Assembly (NCBI GenBank): GCA_050949885.1
Contig: JBMNGO010000002.1
Span: forward strand, 1-64,000
Source of the DNA: JBMNGO01 sp050949885
GTDB lineage: Bacteria > Bacillota > Syntrophomonadia > Syntrophomonadales > Syntrophomonadaceae
Direction: 5' to 3'
Length of the DNA: 64,000 bases
The notes under the pieces are model-generated. The model ran no database searches and was not told where the DNA came from. It was given only the letters and a program-made list of their open reading frames with translations. Positions 25,583 to 35,893 of this stretch are shown here, one piece after another (the stretch's first letter is position 1; every line of letters starts with the position of its first letter). The translations under genes were made by a program, and so were the position numbers.

Positions 25583-27484
25583 TTATTCTTCTTTGGTTAG
25601 CGGCCTGCAGTTATTAGCCTGCAAGATCTCGTTGCATTCATAAATGGAGTTTTGGTAGTGCGAATTCAGCAGCATTTGATATATTATGTGTTCTTCGGTA
25701 GCTCTGAATATATTACCAGACTTCCTTATCATATCAGCGCTTAAAACGGGGCTTAACTGCAGGCCTATGCAGACCGCCACGATTGTTCCCAGCTTTGGCT
25801 GGTATCTTTCATCGTTTCTCATGCGCTGTATCGTCCTGGCATTCACCAGTGATTTTTCTTCCAATTTTTCCACGGTAATCTCTAAACGATCCATATGGGC
25901 GATGAGCGTGTCAGAAAAGGTGGCGGGGAGGCCGCGCATAATATTTGCCGTTCGCTTGGCCTCGTTGCTGATTTTCTTTAATTCAACAGCCCTGGCCTCG
26001 GTCCGCTGGTTTTGAGGGGAGCTGCTGTATTTCGCCTCAATTATCGTATCGGCTACAATGTTTCTAAAAAGCACGCATTCGGTATAATACTTGGCGCCGT
26101 ATCTGTCATTCCGGCGAGCCTTAATATCGAAAATAAGGCAGCACTCATCAATGTGCTGCCTCGCGTAATCGGTCAGTTCCGCGTAACCGCTTTCGTTTTG
26201 GCGGATATACTTGGTGTCATTAACGCAAAAGTGGGCGTCAACATAGACATACTTGCCCGAGTCAATCAATTGGCGAAAATCCGGGTTCAGAGCATATTCA
26301 ACAAGGGCATCCTGCATCCCAATGGTAAAAGTCTGGTTGTTTTTCAGCGCGGACCGCTCAAAAGTATAATTGGAGATATAATGGTCGTCAACATAAGTGA
26401 AAACTCCGATGGCCTCTGTGTAACCCAGATCAATCATGCGGATTTTGGCGGCCTGCTTTGACACCTCGAAGAAATCGGATAATTCGAAAACCACGGATTC
26501 CATAATGTCCGCTATGTTATCGGTCTGCAACACACGCTTATTTTTCTCTATGAGTTCTTCTATCTTTTGCCGCGCCTGCTTTAGAGGCATCAGGATTCTT
26601 GGCGCTAACGCGTTGGCCTGCCATTCCATCCAGTCCAGCGGTGTCCGGTTCTTTTCCGGCCTTATGCCTTCCTGAACCTGGCAGCTTATGGACCGCGCTT
26701 CTTTGTTATACAGCTTTTCCAGTTCAAAAAACTTTTTGTGGAGGTCCCAGTGAACACACTCATGAATGATTGTATTGTTCATAGATCCCACATTGCGCAT
26801 AAAAAACACGTTCGGGTCAACCAGGATTGTCCCTCTTTTAACCGCTAAATTCTTGTATTCCCTGGCGTCATCGTCAAAATACTGTATTTCGCAATCGGAA
26901 AAGTACACTTGCCCGAAAACAGAACAAGTTTTTGTAATATGTACTTCCTGAACGTCAAGCCCCATTCTTTTGGCGACTTCACGAGAGGGGACGGGCATTG
27001 GCTCTATCAACGCTTCTGGATAATATTTCGACAGAAATTTCTCCGCGACATTATCCAGGTGCTCCTTATATATAATAGGGACTAAATACTCGGACAGATT
27101 GTTCTGTTTACTTCTCCTGTTTTTGCTATATACTTGTATGCCAGATATCCGAAAATCCTGAATTCCGTCTTCCAATTCGGCGGTACAGGAAACCCGAAAC
27201 CACTGCTCTATACCGTCGGTCTCGCGGTTTCTCCTGACCGTTTCCGCTATCTCGACCTCCGCGGATACCACCACGTCAAAGAAAACCCCATCTTCCTCGG
27301 ATTCGGTAATATCTACAAATTGGATTTTAAAATCAGATAACGCGGCTTCATCTGGGCTTTGGACACGGTATGAATTGCTTTCCAGTCGGCTGGGGTTATC
27401 TTCAATAAAGGCCGACAAAGCGTTGAAGATGTCGTTATAGAACATATCTTCGATGACATCCCTGAACGAACTGAGTTTTCCCAT
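25583..27484 (-). CDS. ImmA/IrrE-type metallopeptidase with C-terminal HTH
   Basis: A 633-residue protein. A zinc protease centre NNTIIHECVHWDLHKKF (HExxH) lies at about residue 240, with EWQANALAPRILMPL downstream supplying the third ligand region, as in ImmA/IrrE proteins that cut phage repressors. The C-terminal ~130 residues contain a helix-turn-helix-like segment (LEEKSLVNARTIQRMRNDERYQPKLGTIVAVCIGLQL). The N-terminal 180 residues are unassigned. It is unusually large for the family. A 282-bp gap with no further gene separates it from divergent hsdR. Likely the lysogeny or stress-response regulator. Confidence 0.78.
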   Translation of the reverse strand: MGKLSSFRDVIEDMFYNDIFNALSAFIEDNPSRLESNSYRVQSPDEAALSDFKIQFVDITESEEDGVFFDVVVSAEVEIAETVRRNRETDGIEQWFRVSCTAELEDGIQDFRISGIQVYSKNRRSKQNNLSEYLVPIIYKEHLDNVAEKFLSKYYPEALIEPMPVPSREVAKRMGLDVQEVHITKTCSVFGQVYFSDCEIQYFDDDAREYKNLAVKRGTILVDPNVFFMRNVGSMNNTIIHECVHWDLHKKFFELEKLYNKEARSISCQVQEGIRPEKNRTPLDWMEWQANALAPRILMPLKQARQKIEELIEKNKRVLQTDNIADIMESVVFELSDFFEVSKQAAKIRMIDLGYTEAIGVFTYVDDHYISNYTFERSALKNNQTFTIGMQDALVEYALNPDFRQLIDSGKYVYVDAHFCVNDTKYIRQNESGYAELTDYARQHIDECCLIFDIKARRNDRYGAKYYTECVLFRNIVADTIIEAKYSSSPQNQRTEARAVELKKISNEAKRTANIMRGLPATFSDTLIAHMDRLEITVEKLEEKSLVNARTIQRMRNDERYQPKLGTIVAVCIGLQLSPVLSADMIRKSGNIFRATEEHIIYQMLLNSHYQNSIYECNEILQANNCRPLTKEE

Positions 27485-27766
27485 TGGCCTACCCCCAACA
27501 ACAAAAAGTCAAAACTCCCTTTATTGATCCGGCATGGTTAATTGATTTTTGGTGAGACAGCATTCTGGTACGATTATATAGCATCGGGAATTTCTTCCTT
27601 CCTTTTTTCTAAAATTATACAGATATAATTATAATCCTGCAGGAATCTACATGTCCGCTACCGAAATTTGCTATGGATTATACCGCATTAATTTCAGCGA
27701 ACGCTGTATTTTGTATTGTATAACTGGTATCCCGGGCAGGACGCTGGAGAGGAGTGAAAGACAAAT

Positions 27767-30523
27767 ATGACACCGGAAGCAAAAGCAAGAGAAGTGATTG
27801 ATAAAAAACTTGAACAAGCCGGCTGGCTGCTTCAAGATATGCGGCAGTTTAATCCGCTGGCTGCTTTGGGTGTCGCCGTTAGGGAGTACCCGACCAGCAC
27901 CGGCCCGGTTGACTATGCGCTTTTTGTTGGGAAATCCTTGGTTGGTATTGTCGAGGCAAAAGCAAGCGAAAAAGGGGAAACAATCACGACTGTTGAAGAA
28001 CAGTCCGCACGCTATGCCACCAGCAAATTTAAATGGATAAATAGTACCCAGCCAATTCGCTTTGCCTACGAGGCTACCGATATCATTACGCGTTTCACTG
28101 ATTACGCAGACGAGAAAGCCCGTTCACGCCAGGTGTTTTCTTTCCACCGGCCCGAAACCCTGTATAAATGGTTAAAAGCACCGGATACCCTGCGCAATAA
28201 TTTGAAAAAGCTGCCGCCTTTTGATGCTGCTGGATTTCGCGACTGCCAAACCCGCGCTATAATCAATCTGGAACAGTCTTTTTCCGAGAACAAACCCCGC
28301 GCTCTAATTCAGATGGCGACTGGAGCTGGTAAGACTTTTACAGCTATCACTGCGGTTTACCGTTTGCTACGCTTTGCCAGGAACAAGCGGGTCCTGTTTC
28401 TGGTTGACACGAAAAACCTGGGTGAACAGGCGGAGGAAGAATTCCGGAAGTATAAACCAAATGATGATGTGCGCCTGTTTCCTGAAATCTACAATGTGCG
28501 CCGCCTCAATTCTTCATATATACCGCAGGATAGCCATGTATGCATCAGCACTATCCAGCGCATGTATTCCATATTACGTGGTGAGGAACTGGATGAGAGT
28601 CTGGAGGAAACATCGCTCAATGAGGTTCAGTTGGTTGGTCGTCCTAAAGAAGTGGCGTATAATGAAAAGTATCCCATCGAATTCTTTGATTTTATCATTA
28701 TTGATGAATGCCATCGCTCCATTTATAATATCTGGCAGCAGGTGCTAGACTATTTCGATGCCTTTCTTATCGGCCTCACCGCCACGCCGGACAAGCGTAC
28801 CTTTGCTTTTTTCAATGAAAATGTGGTCAGTGAGTATACCCATGAGCAGGCTGTAATCGACAACGTAAATGTCGGGGGCGACATCTATACCATAGAAACC
28901 GACATAACGAAAAAAGGTTCCGTGATACTAAAACAAACTATTGAAAAACGCGATCGCTTGACGCGGAAAAAACGCTGGGAACAGCTTGACGAGGACCTGG
29001 AGTACAGCGGTAGCCAGCTTGACCGTGATGTGGTTAACCCCAGCCAGATCCGCACGATCATGAGCACAATCAAAGAAAAGATGCTGACCGATATATTCCC
29101 AGGCCGTAAAGAGATTCCTAAGACACTCATTTTTGCCAAGACAGACAGCCATGCCGATGACATTGTGCAGATTGTCCGTGAGGAATTTGGAGAAGGCAAT
29201 GATTTCTGCCGAAAGATAACCTATCAGACCAAAGAAAACCCGAAGTCCCTGCTTTCAGCTTTCCGTAATGATTATTACCCCCGTATCGCGGTGACTGTTG
29301 ACATGATTGCCACCGGAACAGACATCAAGCCGGTTGAATGCCTGATCTTTATGCGTGACGTACGGAGCAGGAACTACTTTGAACAGATGAAAGGCCGCGG
29401 CACGCGCACCCTTTCCAAAGATGATCTGCAGAAAGTAACTCCTTCTGCAACCAGCAACAAAACCCATTATGTCATCATTGACGCGGTAGGTGTAACCAAA
29501 TCTTTAAAGACCGATTCCCGCCCATTGGAGCGCAAACCTGCCGTATCCATGCGCGATCTCATGCTGAGCGTGGCGATGGGCAGTCGTGATGAAGATGTGA
29601 TTACCTCGCTGGCCAACCGTTTGGCGCGCCTGAACAGCGCCATGACTCCCAGGGAGCGGGAAAATTTTTCTGAGATTTCAGGCGGGATCTCGGTCAGCGC
29701 TATTGTACAAAATCTTTTGGATGCCTTTGACACCGATGTTATCGAGCAGAAAGCGCGTGAGCAATTCGGCGTTCCTGCAGAAGCAATATTGACATCTGAA
29801 CAGATGAATGAAGTACAGGGAAGATTAATTGATACTGCCGCTCTGCCTTTCAATGTCCCCGAGTTGCGGGATTATCTTGAAAACGTGCGCAAGAACCACG
29901 AGCAGGTGATTGACAACGTTAACCTGGATACTGTGAATTTTGCCGGATGGGGCGCAGAGCAAGCGCAAAAGGCTGACCGGAGCATTGATACTTTCCGACA
30001 GTTTATCAAGGAAAACAAAGACGAGATTTTAGCCCTGCGCATCATCTACAATCAAAGCTATCAGAACCGTGCTTTGACCCTGGATATGATCAAGGAGCTC
30101 CATGAAAAACTGATGGCATCCCCGTATGGATTGACGGCAGAACGGCTCTGGGAGAGCTATTATGTAAGGAACCCTGGAGCGGTCAAAGGCAGAAGCTCGG
30201 TACGGATGTTGACCGATATTGTATCGCTCATAAGGTTCGAACTGGGATATGCCAGTCAGCTGGCACCCTATGCCGATACGGTGAATTATAACTTCATGCG
30301 CTGGACCCTGGCAAAGAACGCAGGAAATATCCACTTTACCGAGGAGCAAATGAACTGGTTGCGCATGATTAAAGATCATATTGCAACCTCACTCTCCATT
30401 GAGCCGGAGGATTTGGAACTCTCCCCCTTTGATGAAAAGGGCGGTCTGGGTCGGTTTTATCAGCTGTTCGGCAACGGGTATCTGGATGTGCTCAAAGAAA
30501 TTAATGAAGCATTGGTGGCGTAA
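27767..30523 (+). CDS. hsdR: Type I restriction enzyme, R subunit
   Basis: A 918-residue motor-nuclease subunit. The N-terminal nuclease core (GPVDYALFVGKSLVGIVEAK, D-x(n)-E-x-K) precedes an SF2 translocase with Walker A ATGAGKTFTA, motif II IIDECHRS, LTATPDKRT and the motif VI region QMKGRGTRTL. The C-terminal helical domain (from ~residue 700) docks onto the methylase. It opens the hsdR-hsdS-hsdM operon; ribosome site GGAGAGGAG. Full length, no interruptions. Confidence 0.95.
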   Translation: MTPEAKAREVIDKKLEQAGWLLQDMRQFNPLAALGVAVREYPTSTGPVDYALFVGKSLVGIVEAKASEKGETITTVEEQSARYATSKFKWINSTQPIRFAYEATDIITRFTDYADEKARSRQVFSFHRPETLYKWLKAPDTLRNNLKKLPPFDAAGFRDCQTRAIINLEQSFSENKPRALIQMATGAGKTFTAITAVYRLLRFARNKRVLFLVDTKNLGEQAEEEFRKYKPNDDVRLFPEIYNVRRLNSSYIPQDSHVCISTIQRMYSILRGEELDESLEETSLNEVQLVGRPKEVAYNEKYPIEFFDFIIIDECHRSIYNIWQQVLDYFDAFLIGLTATPDKRTFAFFNENVVSEYTHEQAVIDNVNVGGDIYTIETDITKKGSVILKQTIEKRDRLTRKKRWEQLDEDLEYSGSQLDRDVVNPSQIRTIMSTIKEKMLTDIFPGRKEIPKTLIFAKTDSHADDIVQIVREEFGEGNDFCRKITYQTKENPKSLLSAFRNDYYPRIAVTVDMIATGTDIKPVECLIFMRDVRSRNYFEQMKGRGTRTLSKDDLQKVTPSATSNKTHYVIIDAVGVTKSLKTDSRPLERKPAVSMRDLMLSVAMGSRDEDVITSLANRLARLNSAMTPRERENFSEISGGISVSAIVQNLLDAFDTDVIEQKAREQFGVPAEAILTSEQMNEVQGRLIDTAALPFNVPELRDYLENVRKNHEQVIDNVNLDTVNFAGWGAEQAQKADRSIDTFRQFIKENKDEILALRIIYNQSYQNRALTLDMIKELHEKLMASPYGLTAERLWESYYVRNPGAVKGRSSVRMLTDIVSLIRFELGYASQLAPYADTVNYNFMRWTLAKNAGNIHFTEEQMNWLRMIKDHIATSLSIEPEDLELSPFDEKGGLGRFYQLFGNGYLDVLKEINEALVA

Positions 30524-30539
30524 GGAAGGATAAGATATA

Positions 30540-31778
30540 GTGTCAAATAACGGTGTATTAAACAAAAAAACATATGATTCTGTAAAGCTTGGAGAGGTAT
30601 TAATCTCTGCCAAAGGTAAAAAGCCAAAATTTGTAGCTTCTGAACCATCAGATGGATGGTTGCCGTATATCAATATTAAAGCTTTTGAACAGCATGTTTT
30701 TGATGAATATACAGACGGGGAAAATTGTCTACCATGTGAAGATGGCGATCTACTTATGGTTTGGGATGGTTCTCGTTCAGGAATGGTAGGGAAAGCATAT
30801 AAGGGTTATGTTGGTTCAACTCTTGCAAAACTATCTGTGCCCGGGGTAATAAACAAGTTTTTGTATTATTTTTTACAGGGCAAATATAGGATACTTAACT
30901 CAAAAGTTAAAGGCACAGGAACTCCACATGTTAACCCGGAAATCCTGGGGAACTTCGATTTTCCTATCATTCCAATGGAAGAACAACTTCGCATTGTTGC
31001 CAAAATTGAGGAACTCTTTTCCGAATTGGATAAGGGAGTTGAAGCGCTGCAAAAAATGAAGATGCAACTTAAGCTTTACCGGCAGGCAGTGCTTAAGGAT
31101 GCGTTTAAAGGAAAACTTACCAATGACACTCCAGTAAAAAAATGTTTGCTAAAAGAGTATATTGAGAATCCAAGATATGGCACATCAAAAAAATGCACAT
31201 ATGAAGTTTCAAAGAATTCAGTTGCGGTATATCGGATTCCTAATATTGATTATAAACAAGGTGTAATTGATCACAATGATATTAAGTATGCTACATTTCT
31301 TGATAATGAATTAGATTCTTTGAGACTCAACTCAAACGACATTTTGATTATTCGTTCAAATGGAAGTATCTCCATAGTAGGTAGGGCAGCTCTAGTTAAG
31401 GAAACTGATATAAAAGGTATATTTGCAGGATATCTGATGAGGCTACGAATCAGAGATCAACGGGAACTTCAAAGCAAATATTTGCTCTATTTCCTTAGCT
31501 CACATGAAGCCAGAACTTACATTGAAAATGTAGCAAAATCAACGAGTGGTGTAAATAATATAAACTCTCAAGAGATTGGAAAATTACCCTTACCAATATT
31601 TCCTTATGAAACGCAAATGGAGATTATCTCCGCAATCGAATCCCGCCTCTCCATCTGCGATAAAATCGAGCAAATCATCGATGAATCCTTGCTTAAGGCC
31701 GAAAGCATGCGCCAAAGCATATTACAGATGGCTTTTGAAGGAAAACTGGTAACGCATGAGGAGGAAATAAATGTCTGA
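30540..31778 (+). CDS. hsdS: Type I restriction specificity subunit
   Basis: A 412-residue subunit with a GTG start after AAGGAAGG. Two target recognition domains are visible (residues ~15-150 and ~200-355), each followed by a conserved spacer helix (PMEEQLRIVAKIEELFSELDKGVEAL and PYETQMEIISAIESRLSICDKIEQII). The recognition halves are AT-richer than hsdR and hsdM, as expected for exchangeable DNA-binding domains. Unusually, hsdS comes before hsdM, overlapping it by 8 bp. Confidence 0.93.
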   Translation: MSNNGVLNKKTYDSVKLGEVLISAKGKKPKFVASEPSDGWLPYINIKAFEQHVFDEYTDGENCLPCEDGDLLMVWDGSRSGMVGKAYKGYVGSTLAKLSVPGVINKFLYYFLQGKYRILNSKVKGTGTPHVNPEILGNFDFPIIPMEEQLRIVAKIEELFSELDKGVEALQKMKMQLKLYRQAVLKDAFKGKLTNDTPVKKCLLKEYIENPRYGTSKKCTYEVSKNSVAVYRIPNIDYKQGVIDHNDIKYATFLDNELDSLRLNSNDILIIRSNGSISIVGRAALVKETDIKGIFAGYLMRLRIRDQRELQSKYLLYFLSSHEARTYIENVAKSTSGVNNINSQEIGKLPLPIFPYETQMEIISAIESRLSICDKIEQIIDESLLKAESMRQSILQMAFEGKLVTHEEEINV

Positions 31779-33261
31779 AAACAATACATCAACAATCATA
31801 TCCAAGGTTTGGTCCATGTGTGGCGTTCTCTATGATGACGGCGTTTCCTATGGCGATTATCTGGAGCAGCTTACCTATATGATCTTTCTCAAAATGGCTG
31901 ATGAGTATTCCCGGCCCCCGTATAACCGCAATCTCGGCATCCCACAGGGCTATACTTGGGCGGATATGAACAGCCTTTCCGGAGTTGACCTGGAACAGCA
32001 ATATAAAAGGACGCTGGAGAAGCTAGCGGAGAAACCCGGTATCTTAGGCGAAATTTTTACCGGAGCCCAGAATAAAATCAGCGAGGCGGCTAAGCTGGCC
32101 CGTATCGTCAAAATGATCGATGACGAGAACTGGGTTTCCATGTCCACCGATGTCAAAGGGGATATCTATGAGGGCCTGCTTGAGAAGAATGCCGAAGATA
32201 CAAAGAGTGGAGCCGGACAGTATTTCACCCCCCGTGCGTTGATTCAGGCCATGGTAGAATGCCTGCGTCCCGAACCGATGAAAACCATCGCTGATCCTGC
32301 CTGCGGGACCGGCGGCTTCTTCTTGGCCGCACATAATTATATCTCCCGGTCCTATCCGCTGGACCGCGATCAGAAGGAGTTCTTGAAAAACGGGACTTTT
32401 CGTGGTTGGGAGATTGTGCGCAACACCTACCGTCTCTGTTTGATGAACCTGTTTTTGCATAATATTGGCGATATCTATGGCACCGTGCCAGTCACCAGGA
32501 ATGACGCCTTGCTGTCTGATCCTGGCGAACGTTTCGACTATGTATTGACCAATCCGCCTTTCGGCAAAAAATCATCCATGACCTTCACCAATGAGCAGGG
32601 CGAACAGGAAAGAGAGGATCTGGTCTATAACCGCCAGGACTTTTGGGCAACCGGGTCCAATAAGCAACTGAATTTTGTGCAGCATATTAATACACTACTC
32701 AAATCGACAGGCAAGGCCGCAGTCGTTGTGCCGGACAATGTGTTGTTTGAAGGGGGCGCCGGTGAAACTGTCCGCAAGAAACTGCTGCAGACCTGCGACC
32801 TGCATACAATCCTTCGTTTGCCTACCGGCATCTTTTATAAGCCGGGTGTCAAGGCGAATGTGATCTTTTTTGACAAGCGCCCTGCCAGCCCGGAAATCCA
32901 GACCAAGGAGGTATGGATTTACGATTTCCGTACCAATATGCACTTTACCTTAAAGAAAAATCCCATGACCAGAGCGGATCTGCAGGATTTTATCGACTGC
33001 TACCATCCGGAAAACCGTTATGAGCGGCAGGAAACCTATTCTGAGGATAATCCGGATGGACGGTTCAGAAGATTCACGGTTGAGGAGATAATGGCGCGGG
33101 ACAAGACCAGCCTCGATATTTTCTGGATCAAGGATAAGTCGCTGGCTGATCTGGAGAACCTGCCTGATCCGGATGTGCTGGCTGCGGAGATACTGGAAAA
33201 CCTCGAAACAGCCATGAACAGCTTCAAGGAGATACTGTCTGCCTTAGAGAGCGAAGAGTAA
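31771..33261 (+). CDS. hsdM: Type I restriction N6-adenine methyltransferase
   Basis: A 496-residue modification subunit. N-terminal helical domain (YGDYLEQLTYMIFLKMADEY), SAM-binding motif IADPACGTGGFFLAA and catalytic motif IV YVLTNPPFGKKSSM (NPPF) are all present, with LRLPTGIFYKPGVKANVIFF beyond. With HsdS it methylates adenine at the recognition site and with HsdR it cuts unmodified DNA. The gene is intact, so the system may be functional. Confidence 0.96.
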   Translation: MSENNTSTIISKVWSMCGVLYDDGVSYGDYLEQLTYMIFLKMADEYSRPPYNRNLGIPQGYTWADMNSLSGVDLEQQYKRTLEKLAEKPGILGEIFTGAQNKISEAAKLARIVKMIDDENWVSMSTDVKGDIYEGLLEKNAEDTKSGAGQYFTPRALIQAMVECLRPEPMKTIADPACGTGGFFLAAHNYISRSYPLDRDQKEFLKNGTFRGWEIVRNTYRLCLMNLFLHNIGDIYGTVPVTRNDALLSDPGERFDYVLTNPPFGKKSSMTFTNEQGEQEREDLVYNRQDFWATGSNKQLNFVQHINTLLKSTGKAAVVVPDNVLFEGGAGETVRKKLLQTCDLHTILRLPTGIFYKPGVKANVIFFDKRPASPEIQTKEVWIYDFRTNMHFTLKKNPMTRADLQDFIDCYHPENRYERQETYSEDNPDGRFRRFTVEEIMARDKTSLDIFWIKDKSLADLENLPDPDVLAAEILENLETAMNSFKEILSALESEE

Positions 33262-33339
33262 TGGTAAATGGTGGTATGTAAATAATATTAGTGTCATGCG
33301 ATATTTGAAATTCTGTTTTTTCCATAGGAGGTTTAATCG

Positions 33340-35491
33340 TTGAAAGCCGGGGAAACCAGTCTGCAAAAACTGATGAACGGCGCGATACAGTTTATGGTGC
33401 CGATATATCAGCGCACCTATAGCTGGACGGCCAAACAGTGTAACCAACTGTGGAAGGATATTATTCAAATCACTCTCAATAAAGAAGGTATGGTCCATTT
33501 TATCGGCTCGGTCGTCTATATTGACCTGGGAACGCCTATTGGCAAGCCGCAGCAATTCTTGCTTATTGACGGGCAGCAGCGACTCACGACGCTGTCTTTG
33601 CTGCTTTGCGCACTTACCCGCTATATTGAGAAAAACAAGCTCGAAAACCGCATCAACCCCAATAAAATCAGGAACTATTTTCTGTTGAACAGCGAGGAAG
33701 TCGGGAATGACAAATATAAAATCCTGTTGACTGAACAGGACAAAGAAACATTTGTCCGTATCCTGGAAGGGACGGAAAAAACGCTCCATAATCCATCTGA
33801 GCAGATGTTAAAGAATTTTATGCTGTTTACGGATATTATTGAGCAGAGCGGCGAAAGCATAGAGACGATATATGAAGGCATCAGCCGTCTCATGCTGGTT
33901 TCGGTCGCCCTGGATAAAACCCAGGACAATCCGCAGTTGATATTCGAAAGCATGAATTCCACGGGTAAAGATTTGTCTCAGGCCGATCTCATTCGCAATT
34001 ATATCCTGATGGGGCAAACACCCGAAATGCAAAACAAGCTTTATACAACCTACTGGCGCCCCATGGAACAGGGGTTTGGCCAGCAGGGCTACACTGATTA
34101 CTTTGATTTCTTCATCCGGGATTTTTTAACCAGTCAAAGCAGCACGGGACGTATCTGCAAAATCGGCGAGGTGTATGAAGCATTTAAACAATACCATAAA
34201 AGCGGCATTAACAACGAACAGCTGCTCGCCGAGGTATATACATATGCGCAGTACTATTTGCGTATTCACCTGGGTAAAGAAAGCGACAAGGAATTAAAAG
34301 CCCTGTGGGATGAACTGAGGATGCTGGATGTCAGCGTTTGCTATCCTTTTTTGATGCGTGTTTACAATGATTACGAGAACCGGGTTATTACCAAGGCAGA
34401 TTTTATTGCTATCATTAAAGCAACCATAAGCTATGTTGTCCGCCGCGTTATTTGCGAAATCCCAACCAATTCCCTGAATAAAACGTTCGCAACCTTCTAT
34501 CCCAAAATCAAAAAGGACAAGTATGTCAGCAGTGTCCTGTCCGAGTATGTACTCAAGGATTCATACCGGGCCTTTCCGACGTATACAAGCATGACGGCAC
34601 AATGTCAACCCCCAACTCAAGGATTCATACCGGGCCTTTCCGACTGATGAGGAATTTAAGGCTAAATTTGTTGCCAAGGAAATTTATAAGGTGCGTATCA
34701 GGAATTATATCCTTGAATCGTTGGAAAACCAAAACCATAAAGAGCCAATCAGTATAACCGGCAACGGATATACGGTAGAGCATATCATGCCGCAGAATCC
34801 AAATCTCAGTCAGGAATGGCAGGACATGTTAGGCCCGGACTGGAAAGAGATCCAAAAGACCTATCTGCACACCATCGGTAATCTAACCCTAACCGGCTAC
34901 AACAGCGAAATGAGCGACAAGCCGTTTAAGGTTAAACAGACAATCGGAGGGGGGTTCAAGTCAAGTCACCTGCGCTTGAATGACACACTGGGCGATTTGC
35001 CCAAGTGGGACAAAGATGAGATAATCAAACGGGCTGGCATCCTCGCAGAGATGGCGGTTAAAATATGGCCGTACCCGGCAGTAACCCAGGCGGAGCTTGA
35101 TGAATATGCAGATAAGGGGAAAACAGAACCTGCATATACTTCAATGGCCCACTACCCGCCGATGTCGCCTGCAATAGCTAAAATATACGACGAACTGGAC
35201 CGAAAGCTGCTCACCCTCGATGTTGATATTGTCAAAGAATACAAGCAGCAGTACATTGCCTACAAGAGTGAAACAAATTTTGTTAATATCCGCCCTTCCA
35301 AAAATGAGTTGACTATTGCCTTCAATATTCCTTTTGACAAAATCAAGGACGAAAAAGGCCTGTGCAAAAATTATACCGGCATAGGCAATTTCGCCAATAA
35401 TGATGTGCTTCTTAAAGTGGATGAGAACATGGACTTAGACTATGTGATCGATTTGGCAATGCAAGCCCTTATTTATCAGTTGGAAGGGTAA
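33340..35491 (+). pseudogene. DUF262/DUF1524 (GmrSD-like) defence gene with 64-bp disrupting insertion
   Basis: One protein of about 695 residues in two pieces. The DUF262 half (TTG start 33340 after AGGAGG) shows VPIYQRTYSW and the ParB-like LIDGQQRLTTLSLLLC. The second half carries DUF1524 with the HNH motif YTVEHIMPQN and NLTLTGYNSEMSD, then a DUF5655-like end (IAYKSETNFVNIRPSKNELT). At 34581-34644 a 64-bp insertion repeats the 30 bp at 34551-34580 and shifts the frame, ending at 34645. Removing it restores RAFPTDEEFKAKFV. Relatives cut modified phage DNA. Confidence 0.88.
34551..34644 (+). repeat. 30-bp direct duplication with 34-bp filler inside DUF262 gene
   Basis: Bases 34551-34580 and 34615-34644 are identical. 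The 34 bases between them match nothing else seen in the window. The 64-bp offset is not a multiple of three and creates the frameshift. Confidence 0.9.
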
Positions 35492-35608
35492 TATTACTCG
35501 CCTTTGGGGAACTGCTCTATACGTCATCTTGCCGGATGGCTGCAGGATTCGGCGATTTTAGAGGACTCCCATACCTTTTAACGATTCCCAATTCCCCCCG
35601 GAAGGGGT

Positions 35609-35745
35609 GTGCATCTTTCAACGAAAGGGTGCCAAAAACAAAAAAACACCGCCTTCAAACGGTGCTTTATCTAAAGCGCAAAATTGACGCAAATCCCGAT
35701 AATACTGGGATAATGCCTTGTATCAATCTTTGCGTACTTATCTGG
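35609..35745 (+). repeat. 137-bp direct repeat, left copy (att-like, ssrA terminator copy)
   Basis: Identical to 52863-52999 except for one base, with weaker similarity continuing about 85 bp to the left (CATCTTGCCGGAT, CATACCTTTTAACGATTCC). It includes a copy of the ssrA terminator hairpin and ends with CTTATCTGG, whose last three bases correspond to the CCA end of tmRNA; after this, the two copies diverge completely. It marks the left edge of the 17-kb island. Confidence 0.9.
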
Positions 35746-35767
35746 CTAACCCAATATAAAATGATAC

Positions 35768-35842
35768 AAATGCACACCCCTAGTCAATCTTTCAACGATT
35801 TCAGTGTGGGGGTGTGCATTTTAATCAGGGGGTGTGCAATTT
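35768..35842. repeat. GGGGTGTGCA boxes next to the island edge
   Basis: AAATGCACACCCC (35768-35780) is the exact inverse of GGGGTGTGCATTT (35809-35821). A third, direct copy follows at 35829 (GGGGTGTGCAATTT). Another box occurs at 35604-35614 within the direct-repeat region. The remaining bases between the DUF262 gene and 35894 hold no gene. Such clustered short boxes beside an attachment site resemble recombinase arm sites. Confidence 0.65.
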
Positions 35843-35893
35843 GCAGTTAAAGGCAATCTAGTGAATTACTCCTTACAATACCTTTTTATCCTT

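Noticed and set aside
27485..27766. Small gene or RNA in the ImmA-hsdR gap
   Set aside because: AT-rich with no ribosome-linked frame or stable hairpin; most likely divergent promoters only.
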